From: Prevotella sp. UBA4330
GTDB lineage: Bacteria > Bacteroidota > Bacteroidia > Bacteroidales > Bacteroidaceae
DNA length: 38,509 bases
Reading direction: 5' to 3'
NCBI GenBank assembly: GCA_002394385.1
Contig: DGTS01000004.1
Span: 1 to 38,509 of the forward strand
The position numbers were made by a program, and so were the translations under genes. This document shows positions 30,422-37,548 of the stretch, one piece after another. How positions within the stretch are numbered: the first letter of the stretch is position 1; every line of letters starts with the position of its first letter. The notes under the pieces were generated by a model. It had not been told where the DNA came from. It searched no databases and saw only the letters and a list, made by a program, of their open reading frames with translations.

Positions 30422-31264
30422 TTAGAATTTAGACACTTCCTCCTTTACTTTTTTTGATATTTCCTTATCCAGGTGCGGGAAGAAGGTGATGCCAGTGATG
30501 CGCTCCACCTCGCTAATTGATGTCATGCACTGCTCGTCGCTGAGGTGTTCGTCGGTGTTAGGACAGATGAACCCCACACCTTTTGGCTCGTCTTCGAGAG
30601 TCACAACGACCTTGAAGAACGCCTCAGGAACCACGATATGGTTGTCGCCAATGGTCTCGTGGTGGTCGCCTTCGAGTATTGGTCCGCACACGATGAGCAC
30701 GCTTCCGTAGCGCTCTGCCCAGTGGCGGCACCTCATTTCCACTGAGTTCCAGTAGCCACTGTTCAGAGTATAGTCTTGAGGGCAGATGTTGGTGAGCAGG
30801 AACGTGTCGTACATCGCCTCGCTGTCCCATTTGTTGTCACCCGCAGGGCACATGTGTCCCTTGCTCCATCCACAGTCGCGATAGTCGCCGTAGGTGGCAC
30901 GCGGAGCACTCACGTCATAGTCTTCGTGGAACGCGCGGTTGGGTCTTTTCACCTTACCCGTGGCATGTTCACGCGTCAGTTCCCACGCCACCCAGTTAGG
31001 AATACGCATGTCATCGTTGTAAGATGCTGTGTATGCTTTCCTCACCAGTATTTTCTCTGCGCGGTCGAGCAGTGGAGCGGGAATGTCGAAGCGGTCGGTT
31101 GTCTGTGTCCTGCGCACCTCGCGGACAGCGGGTTCCTGCTTTGTCTCAACCGTGGCGGGCTGTTCTTGGGTTGTCCTGCGCGTTGTCACTCGGGCACGGA
31201 AACAACTCGTTGCAAGCGTTGCAACCAGTAGCAATGCAACAAAAGAAACGTAACTCTTTTTCAT
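30422..31264 (-). CDS. lipoprotein DNA/RNA non-specific endonuclease
   Basis: A secreted nuclease of the beta-beta-alpha metal (NUC1/EndA) family. The signal peptide ends ATLATSC, so it should be a lipoprotein with Cys21. A Thr/Arg/Glu-rich linker (about 22-55) follows. The active site is SKGHMCPAGDNKWD (about 134-147), an SKGH version of the DRGH motif with catalytic His137. The metal-binding Asn lies in LLTNICPQ (about 155-162), followed by SGYWNSVE. All expected residues are present. It is the last gene of a leftward unit after the PAP2 gene (24-bp gap). A role in nucleic acid scavenging is likely, but not linked to the lipid genes before it. Confidence 0.9.
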   Translation of the reverse strand: MKKSYVSFVALLLVATLATSCFRARVTTRRTTQEQPATVETKQEPAVREVRRTQTTDRFDIPAPLLDRAEKILVRKAYTASYNDDMRIPNWVAWELTREHATGKVKRPNRAFHEDYDVSAPRATYGDYRDCGWSKGHMCPAGDNKWDSEAMYDTFLLTNICPQDYTLNSGYWNSVEMRCRHWAERYGSVLIVCGPILEGDHHETIGDNHIVVPEAFFKVVVTLEDEPKGVGFICPNTDEHLSDEQCMTSISEVERITGITFFPHLDKEISKKVKEEVSKF

Positions 31265-31288
31265 TTGGTTTTCTTTTTCTCCCCTGTC

Positions 31289-32254
31289 TTAATTCTTTAA
31301 CTTTTTAGATACAAACATCAGTACGAAATAGAAGACTACGCCCGTCAGCAATCCTGCAATGGCATCGATGGCATAGTGAGCCTGAATGTAAACCGTGGCG
31401 AAGCAAAGCAGTACGTAAAGCGGCAGCAACAACCATACTATCCAGCGTTTCTTGGAGTGCAGCGCAAGCAGCATCAGCACCGTGCTGCAGCCCACATGAC
31501 TGCTGGGGAATGCCGCAGTGGGTCGCTCACCTGCCTCCTTGGCACTCTCCACCAACTGATAGAACACGCCATTGACATCGCCCGGCGACGGCAGACAGTC
31601 CTGATGGTTGTTGAAATATAGCCCGAGGTCAGGGAAAATGCCCTTTGCTATCTGGTCAACGCCAACGGCATTGAAATAGAATGTAGGTCCTACGACAGGT
31701 ACAAAAATAAAAATGACGTAGTAGAGGAAGAACGAACCGAGCACCACGAATGCCGCACGATGGAACTCCTCGTAACGGGCAAGGAAGTAGAACAGCAGCA
31801 CCAACGCTATCATCGGGTAGTAGGAGGCATAGCCGAGGTCCATCAGTTCGCTGAAGACATGGCTCGGTATGGCCTGCGAGAACAGCAATGCTGGCTGGCA
31901 ACCGAACAGGCTCTGCTCCCAAGAGGCAAACAGATGGTCAAGGTTGGGGAACATGCGGTTTATCTCGTAAGTGTCGGGATACCACCATGAGAGCAGTGCC
32001 AACTGTGCAAAGACGCGCAGCGAGAGGGTCACGCGGCATGGCCACATGCGATAGACTGCCCATAATGCCGCAGTGAGAGTAATCACCCGAGCACGTCCCC
32101 ACAGCATTGCCTTGGGGTTAACGACATCGGTATAGCAGAAAAGAATGACCACCGTGGTGAGCAGCAGATAAGCCATCACCACCCATTCCACTGCCAGAAG
32201 TCCCTTCTGTGGTTTCTTGTCTGTAGTAAAATATTTCTTGATGTTGAATTTCAT
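31289..32254 (-). CDS. PAP2 superfamily membrane enzyme, Aur1/IPC-synthase-like
   Basis: 321 residues with about seven hydrophobic segments. The PAP2 catalytic motifs are AAFPSSHVGCSTVL (about 246-259) and AHYAIDAIAG (about 290-299), with the two expected histidines and the conserved Asp. The large N-terminal region before the motifs, WYPDTYEINRMFPNLD and the FYFNAVGVDQ loop resemble the Aur1/inositol phosphorylceramide synthase type rather than small PgpB phosphatases. It is encoded 22 bp after an SDR gene related to 3-ketosphinganine reductases, so a sphingolipid head-group role is plausible. A plain lipid phosphatase is the alternative. Confidence 0.78.
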   Translation of the reverse strand: MKFNIKKYFTTDKKPQKGLLAVEWVVMAYLLLTTVVILFCYTDVVNPKAMLWGRARVITLTAALWAVYRMWPCRVTLSLRVFAQLALLSWWYPDTYEINRMFPNLDHLFASWEQSLFGCQPALLFSQAIPSHVFSELMDLGYASYYPMIALVLLFYFLARYEEFHRAAFVVLGSFFLYYVIFIFVPVVGPTFYFNAVGVDQIAKGIFPDLGLYFNNHQDCLPSPGDVNGVFYQLVESAKEAGERPTAAFPSSHVGCSTVLMLLALHSKKRWIVWLLLPLYVLLCFATVYIQAHYAIDAIAGLLTGVVFYFVLMFVSKKLKN

Positions 32255-32276
32255 AGACGCTGTTTCTCCTGAAAAA

Positions 32277-33269
32277 CTATAACCAGTGGTTCTCCTTATA
32301 CCACTCTACAGCACGTCGCACACCCTCCTCGAGTTCCACCGTAGGCTGATAGCCCAGTTCCTCGCGTGCGGGAGTGATGTCGCAGAGCCAGTTGCGCTGT
32401 CTCATAATGTTGTATTTATCGTCGTTGAGTGCTGTTATCTTGCGTGTTATGCGGCTGTAACGCTCGCCGAGGAACGTCACTCCGCGCAATACCGGCAACG
32501 GTGCCTTGATGCGCAACAGACCGCGCACTCCAAGATATTTCTTCAACAAGTTGCTGAACATCTGCGACGAGTAACTGCGTCCGTCGGTAAGGAAATAGTG
32601 CCCGCCCACAGGTCCCCGCTCCAGTGCCAGGAACACGGCCTGCACCACATCGGCAACATAGACGAAAGTGATTATCTGCGGTTGGTAGCCCACAGCGAAG
32701 TCAACATGGCTCTTGATGCTCTTGGCCATCATGAAATAGTCGCGTTCGCGCGGTCCATAGACACCCGTCGGGCGCAGTATGACGTATGGCAACGACTCCT
32801 GCTGGTGCAGGAAATTTTCTGCCGCCAACTTGCTCTGTCCGTACGCTGTGTTCGGAACGGGAGTGTCTTTGTCTGTTATCTCGGTGTAGGGCATTTGCTC
32901 GCGTGCTGGTCCGAAGACGCTCAGACTGCTCAGATAGACGAACTTCTTCATCGGCATTTCGAGCGACAGCAGCACATTGACAAGGTGCTTAGTACCCTCG
33001 GTGTTCACGCGGAAAAAATCGATACGGTTGAGACATTTGGTCACACCGGCAGCATGCACCACATAATCGAACTTATGTGGAGCCAGCGCTGATTGCAGTT
33101 GCTTCTCACTGTCGAGGTTCAATTCAATGAAGTTGATACGCTCGTCAGTGAGATATTGTCTCGAACTGGTGCCTCTCACCGCAGCCCACACCTCCATGCC
33201 ACGGTTCAACGCCTCTTCAACAATGAAACTGCCGATGAATCCTGTGGCACCTGTAATAAGAATTTTCAT
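32277..33269 (-). CDS. extended SDR, NAD-dependent epimerase/dehydratase family
   Basis: 330 residues from the ATG at 33269. The Rossmann motif is ITGATGFIGS (about 4-13), the catalytic Tyr-Lys is in TAYGQSKLAAENF (about 153-165), and SSLSVFG gives the Ser. This is an extended SDR resembling 3-beta-HSD-like and ceramide or 3-ketosphinganine reductases. A longer frame to 33305 runs through the TAACTTTG promoter box and is rejected. The start lies only 5 bp after that box, so the mRNA should be leaderless. It heads an operon with the PAP2 gene. The nearest described relative that I recall is the Bacteroides thetaiotaomicron 3-ketosphinganine reductase BT_0972; sugar-nucleotide epimerisation remains possible. 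Confidence 0.82.
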   Translation of the reverse strand: MKILITGATGFIGSFIVEEALNRGMEVWAAVRGTSSRQYLTDERINFIELNLDSEKQLQSALAPHKFDYVVHAAGVTKCLNRIDFFRVNTEGTKHLVNVLLSLEMPMKKFVYLSSLSVFGPAREQMPYTEITDKDTPVPNTAYGQSKLAAENFLHQQESLPYVILRPTGVYGPRERDYFMMAKSIKSHVDFAVGYQPQIITFVYVADVVQAVFLALERGPVGGHYFLTDGRSYSSQMFSNLLKKYLGVRGLLRIKAPLPVLRGVTFLGERYSRITRKITALNDDKYNIMRQRNWLCDITPAREELGYQPTVELEEGVRRAVEWYKENHWL

Positions 33270-33274
33270 GGCTG

Positions 33275-33321
33275 CAAAGTTACGATTAAGTGAGCGAAAA
33301 ACCAAATAATATTTGGTTTTT
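33275..33321 (-). promoter_or_regulatory. hairpin-promoter unit of the SDR operon (proximal)
   Basis: An 11-bp perfect stem (33297-33307 and 33311-33321, arms AAAAACCAAAT and complement) overlaps the -33 TTTG (33306-33303 on the minus strand). The spacer is 20 bp and TAACTTTG (33282-33275) follows, 5 bp before the ATG at 33269. Confidence 0.82.
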
Positions 33322-33348
33322 CCGAACGTGAGTAACTTGGACGACTGT

Positions 33349-33398
33349 CAAAGTTAGTGCAAACCGAAGACAATACAAAATAAAAACAGTTTTATTTT
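33349..33398 (-). promoter_or_regulatory. hairpin-promoter unit of the SDR operon (distal)
   Basis: AAAATAAAA/TTTTATTTT (33377-33385 and 33390-33398) flanks a 4-nt loop. The -33 TTTG is 33379-33376, the spacer is 19 bp and TAACTTTG is 33356-33349. Its core is nearly identical to the cysS and GH3 units. Confidence 0.75.
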
Positions 33399-33627
33399 AA
33401 TTGTTAAGGTGCAGCCTAACTTCATGGAACATATTTACATAAAGATAATCAGAAAAAATGAGTATGTGAACAAAAACGACTTTATTTTGCCTTTTATGAA
33501 CAAAAATCGCTGTAGTATAAGCAGAAAACACACAATCATTCAAAAAAAAGTGAAATTATAAGATTATTTTATGATTTAATCAGAAAAAAATACTATCTTC
33601 GCACTTGGTTATCAACTCTATTGGCTT
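33399..33627. other. A+T-rich region between the SDR operon and rnr
   Basis: No gene is seen. A remnant of the promoter-unit linker (minus strand GTTAGGCTGCACC) lies at 33407-33421. Further right two similar short stretches (TGAACAAAAACG at 33468, TGAACAAAAATCG at 33496) are seen. A TATCTTCG box at 33594-33601, 26 bp before rnr, is the best promoter candidate and departs from the consensus by one base. Confidence 0.5.
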
Positions 33628-35910
33628 ATGGCAAAGGGAAAGAACAGAGGCAAACGCCTCACGAAGAAAAGATTGGCGGAGATGCTGTCCACATTCTTCC
33701 AGACCAATCCCAACGAGACTTACAGTCTGAAACAAGTTTTCAAACAACTGCATCTTGCAACGCATCCTGAGAAGATGCTTGCCATCGACATCATGGAGGA
33801 AATGGCATGGGACGACTTCCTCAGCAAGGTGTCGGAAAACTCTTATAGACTGAACACCCAGGGACAGACAGTAGAGGGAACATTCATCAGAAAAGCCAAC
33901 GGAAAGAACTCGTTCATCGCCGACGGCTCCGACAAACCGGTGTTCGTGGCAGAGCGCAACTCGCTCTTCGCCCTCAACGGCGACCGCGTCAAGGTGACGA
34001 TGATGGCCCGAAGGGAGAAGCACATCAAGGAGGCAATGGTGATAGAGATAGTAAAGAGGGCGCACGACGAGTTCGTGGGACGCCTCAAGGTGGAGCGCGA
34101 CTTCGCCTTCCTCATCAGCAATTCCAACATCTTCACACACGACATCTTCATCCCTAAGAAAAAACTCAAGGGCGGAAAAGACGGCGACAAGGCGGTGGTG
34201 CGCATCACCCACTGGCCTTCGTCCGAAGATAAGAACATCGTGGGAGAGGTGGTTGACGTGCTCGGAAAGGTGGGAGAGAACAACACCGAGATGCACGCCA
34301 TTCTCGCACAGTATGGACTTCCATACAAATATCCTAAGTTCGTGGAGGCTGCCGCAGAGAAAATAGACCCTGCCATAACACCAGAAGAGATTGCACGGCG
34401 CGAAGATTTCCGCGATGTCATGACATGCACCATCGACCCATACGATGCCAAGGACTTCGACGACGCACTGAGCATCAGGCAGATAAGCACAGGAAAGAAA
34501 TCATCAGACACCACACAGCAATCGTCTAACACCCAGTTGTGGGAGGTGGGAGTGCACATCGCCGACGTGTCACACTACGTAAAAGAAGGCTCGATAATAG
34601 ACAAAGAGGCTCAGAAACGCGCAACAAGCGTTTATCTCGTTGACCGCACCATACCGATGCTTCCCGAACGCCTGTGCAACTTCATCTGCTCGCTCCGACC
34701 CGACGAGGAGAAACTGTGCTACAGCGTGGTGTTCAATCTCGACTCCGAGGCGAACATAAAGTCGTGGCGACTGGTGCACACCGTGATAAAGAGCGACCAC
34801 CGCTTCGCCTACGAGGAGGTGCAGGACATCCTGGAGAAGAACGGTGTGAAGGACGGCACTGGCGAGCCGGCGCCCATCCACGTGAAAGACCTGGAGAAGG
34901 CCAAGACCAACAAGCCCGTCAACTGTGGCGACGCCAATGTGTCGCCTCAACTGGCATGCGGACTGCTGGTGCTGGACGCTCTGGCAAAGAAACTGCGCGA
35001 GAAGCGCTTCAAGAACGGAGCAGTGAAATTCGACCGCGAGGAACTTCACTTCGATGTTGACGAGAAAGGAAAGCCTACAAGAGCATTCTATAAGAAGTCG
35101 AAAGACGCAAACAAACTCATCGAGGAGTTCATGCTGCTCGCCAACCGCACCGTGGCAGAAAGCATAGGAAAGGTGCCTAAGGGCAAGAAAGCAAAGACGC
35201 TGCCCTACCGAATACACGACCAGCCAGACCCGAAGAAACTGGAAGACCTCTCACAGTTCATCACACGTTTCGGATACAAGATAAAGACAGCAGGAACCAA
35301 GGGGCAGATATCACGCTCGCTCAACCAACTCATGGACGACATTAACGGCAAGCGCGAGCAGAACGTCATTGAGATGGTGGCTCTCAGGGCAATGATGAAG
35401 GCTAAGTACAGTGTGCACAACATAGGGCACTACGGACTGGCATTCGACTACTACACCCACTTCACGTCGCCAATACGCCGCTTCCCCGACACCATGGTGC
35501 ACCGTCTGCTCACACGCTACCAAGAAGGCGGACGCTCGGCAAACAAAGACCACTACGAGGAACTGTGCGAACACTCGAGCGACATGGAGGCACTGGCACA
35601 GCAGGCAGAGCGCGACTCCATCAAGTATAAGATGGTGGAGTTTATGGAAGACAAGATAGGCAACGAGTATGACGCACACATCAGTGGCATAACAAGTTAC
35701 GGCATCTATGCCGAAATAGACGAAAACCACTGCGAGGGAATGGTATCCATGCACGATCTTGACGACGATTACTACGACTTCGACGAGAAGAACTATATGC
35801 TCGTGGGCCGTCGCCGTCATCACAAATACCAACTGGGCGACCCAATCCGCATCGTGGTGGCACGTGCGAATATCGAGAAACGACAACTCGACTTCACCAT
35901 CGCCGACTGA
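33628..35910 (+). CDS. rnr: ribonuclease R
   Basis: A 3'-to-5' exoribonuclease that degrades structured RNA. The order is an N-terminal helix-turn-helix-like region (about 1-75), cold-shock/OB domains (about 80-230), the RNB catalytic domain (about 255-590) and an S1 domain (about 675-755). The catalytic aspartates are in TIDPYDAKDFDDALS (about 269-283). VGVHIADVSHYV and YTHFTSPIRRFPD are further RNB marks. A Ser/Thr/Gln-rich insert of about 16 residues (near 290-305) interrupts the region after DDALSI and looks like a flexible loop. The length of 760 residues is normal. Confidence 0.96.
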   Translation: MAKGKNRGKRLTKKRLAEMLSTFFQTNPNETYSLKQVFKQLHLATHPEKMLAIDIMEEMAWDDFLSKVSENSYRLNTQGQTVEGTFIRKANGKNSFIADGSDKPVFVAERNSLFALNGDRVKVTMMARREKHIKEAMVIEIVKRAHDEFVGRLKVERDFAFLISNSNIFTHDIFIPKKKLKGGKDGDKAVVRITHWPSSEDKNIVGEVVDVLGKVGENNTEMHAILAQYGLPYKYPKFVEAAAEKIDPAITPEEIARREDFRDVMTCTIDPYDAKDFDDALSIRQISTGKKSSDTTQQSSNTQLWEVGVHIADVSHYVKEGSIIDKEAQKRATSVYLVDRTIPMLPERLCNFICSLRPDEEKLCYSVVFNLDSEANIKSWRLVHTVIKSDHRFAYEEVQDILEKNGVKDGTGEPAPIHVKDLEKAKTNKPVNCGDANVSPQLACGLLVLDALAKKLREKRFKNGAVKFDREELHFDVDEKGKPTRAFYKKSKDANKLIEEFMLLANRTVAESIGKVPKGKKAKTLPYRIHDQPDPKKLEDLSQFITRFGYKIKTAGTKGQISRSLNQLMDDINGKREQNVIEMVALRAMMKAKYSVHNIGHYGLAFDYYTHFTSPIRRFPDTMVHRLLTRYQEGGRSANKDHYEELCEHSSDMEALAQQAERDSIKYKMVEFMEDKIGNEYDAHISGITSYGIYAEIDENHCEGMVSMHDLDDDYYDFDEKNYMLVGRRRHHKYQLGDPIRIVVARANIEKRQLDFTIAD

Positions 35911-35915
35911 CGATT

Positions 35916-35960
35916 GCCGAAAGCCACTGCCCCGTGTGCCGAAAGCCACCTGCCTCGTGT
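35916..35960. repeat. 22/23-bp direct repeat just after rnr
   Basis: GCCGAAAGCCACTGCCCCGT and GCCGAAAGCCACCTGCCTCG begin at 35916 and 35938, both ending GTGT. The first starts 5 bp after the rnr stop. No terminator T-run is visible. Confidence 0.65.
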
Positions 35961-36042
35961 GCCGCGATTCAAAAGTCCCGTATGTTGCGATGCCATCGCA
36001 ACAACGACACCCTCTCACGAATCATAAACAACAACAATATAA

Positions 36043-36894
36043 ATGGACATTAAACAACTTATTAAGCATCCCCAGAAACAACGGCTATGGGCCATTGGAG
36101 CCATGGCAGGCGCATGTCTGCTTGTTATCATAATCGTCGTTTCCCTTTTCAAATGCTCTTCCGGGGCAACAGGCAACGGTAAGTCGCTGCCCGTAAGCGA
36201 AGCCCTCGACAGTCTGGAACAGCGACTGCCCAAAGGCACCGGCTTTGTGGCGAAGTTCCCCGACGAACGCCGTCATTGCCTCTTCTATCTTAACGGTGGG
36301 CACCTCTATAAGTTCGACGGCAAGACGAAGATGCTCGACGAGGTTACTTTCAGCAGTCTCACCGACGACGCTGCGATATATTATAACGACGAAGACCTCA
36401 ATGCGGGCATCCGCGAGGCGGTATTGTCTCCCGACAAAGAGTACCTGATGCTCACCGCCACCACCACTCCTACCGATGCCGACGGCAAGACACGGCAAGG
36501 GCTCTATCGCATGAACACCTCAAACCTCACCATCGAGGCTCTGGCACAAGGTAATGTGAGCCGCGAGGGCGACCTCTTCTTCGTTGCTGTCATTGACAAG
36601 GTGACCGGAAGACAGCGCGCCCTGCTTGGTTTCGACAAGTCGGGAAAGCAACTCTCGCGCGAGCAACAGCAGGCTGCGATAAAGACTTACAAGCCAGCCG
36701 TGGCAAAGACCGAGAGTACAGAAGGTGAAGGCGGCGAGACCTCGGGAGAGGCAAGCAGCACCGAAAGTGGCTCATCGACAGCGACAGAGGGCGGAAAGCC
36801 TGCACCGGCAGCAACAGAAACACCTGCTGCGGCACCCGCTCCGGCACCCGCACCCGCTCCTGCTCCTGCACCTGCGGCACCAGCGTCAGAATGA
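36043..36894 (+). CDS. membrane-anchored protein with Ala/Pro tail, unknown function
   Basis: 283 residues. A short cytoplasmic part (1-17) precedes one transmembrane helix (about 18-38, ending in a KCSSG stretch that resembles a lipoprotein junction). A periplasmic domain of about 160 residues carries TGFVAKFPDERRHCLFYLNGGHLYKF (split, about 65-90), a beta-rich pattern recalling a WD/beta-propeller-like or Sel-like fold without a firm match. From about 215 the chain becomes Glu/Ser/Thr-rich and ends in an (Ala-Pro)n run (about 260-281), likely a wall-spanning spacer. The stop overlaps the next gene start by 4 bp. I do not recognise the family. Confidence 0.65.
   Translation: MDIKQLIKHPQKQRLWAIGAMAGACLLVIIIVVSLFKCSSGATGNGKSLPVSEALDSLEQRLPKGTGFVAKFPDERRHCLFYLNGGHLYKFDGKTKMLDEVTFSSLTDDAAIYYNDEDLNAGIREAVLSPDKEYLMLTATTTPTDADGKTRQGLYRMNTSNLTIEALAQGNVSREGDLFFVAVIDKVTGRQRALLGFDKSGKQLSREQQQAAIKTYKPAVAKTESTEGEGGETSGEASSTESGSSTATEGGKPAPAATETPAAAPAPAPAPAPAPAPAAPASE
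36825..36886. repeat. codon-level (Ala-Pro) repeat
   Basis: The DNA repeats GCNCC(N) units such as GCACCCGCTCCGGCACCCGC, encoding alternating Ala and Pro. Such tracts change length easily by slippage; unit gain or loss here would keep the frame. Confidence 0.75.
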
Positions 36895-37544
36895 GAAGAA
36901 TTCACTTCAATCATAAAGAAGAACTTTGGAACTCATGGAGCCATGCCGGCGGCATCTTGATAGGTGTCGCCGTTGGTTCTATTTTCCTGTATATGTGCTT
37001 TGCGAAAGGTAACGGATGGGCAACGGCGGGCATCATTCTTTACCTCTTCGGCATGCTGATGTCATACCTTGCCAGCACGGTTTATCATAGTCTTAGTGCG
37101 TGGTCAAAGTGGAAAGAGCGGCTGCGCAAGTGGGACCACGCCGCCATCTACTGGCACATTGCAGGCAGTTACTCGCCAATAACGCTCATCGCTCTGCGCC
37201 AGGAGGGTTATTGGGGATGGTCTCTGTTCCTTTTTATATGGATTGCCGCCATTGCGGGAACCATCGTTTCTTTCTGCAAGTTGAGCGACCACAGTTACTT
37301 AGAGACCGCATGTTTCGTGCTGATGGGTCTCTCTGTGCTCGTCGCTTTCGGTCCGCTGCTCCATAGTGTAAGCGCCGCCTCGGTGGTGTGGATCATCGCG
37401 GAGGGCGTAGCCTACATCACCGGGGCGGTGTTCTACAGTCTCAATAAGCGGAAATACATGCACACGGTGTTCCATTTCTTTGTCCTTGTGGGCTCCATCT
37501 GCCACATCATAGCCGTGTGGGACATGCTTATTGATTATCTTTAA
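36891..37544 (+). CDS. hemolysin III (PAQR) family membrane protein
   Basis: A seven-transmembrane protein of the PAQR/hemolysin III family, thought to be zinc-dependent lipid hydrolases or channels; most bacterial members have not been tested. The conserved metal residues are visible: SHAGG near the N-terminus, STVYHSLSAW (about 63-72), KWDHAAIYWHIAGSYSP (about 79-95) and VFHFFVLVGSICHIIAVW (about 193-210) with the HxxxxH-type pair. The ATG overlaps the previous stop as ATGA, so translation is coupled to the Ala/Pro-tailed protein. The length of 217 residues is typical. Despite the name, haemolysis is not implied. Confidence 0.88.
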   Translation: MRRIHFNHKEELWNSWSHAGGILIGVAVGSIFLYMCFAKGNGWATAGIILYLFGMLMSYLASTVYHSLSAWSKWKERLRKWDHAAIYWHIAGSYSPITLIALRQEGYWGWSLFLFIWIAAIAGTIVSFCKLSDHSYLETACFVLMGLSVLVAFGPLLHSVSAASVVWIIAEGVAYITGAVFYSLNKRKYMHTVFHFFVLVGSICHIIAVWDMLIDYL

Positions 37545-37548
37545 GACA

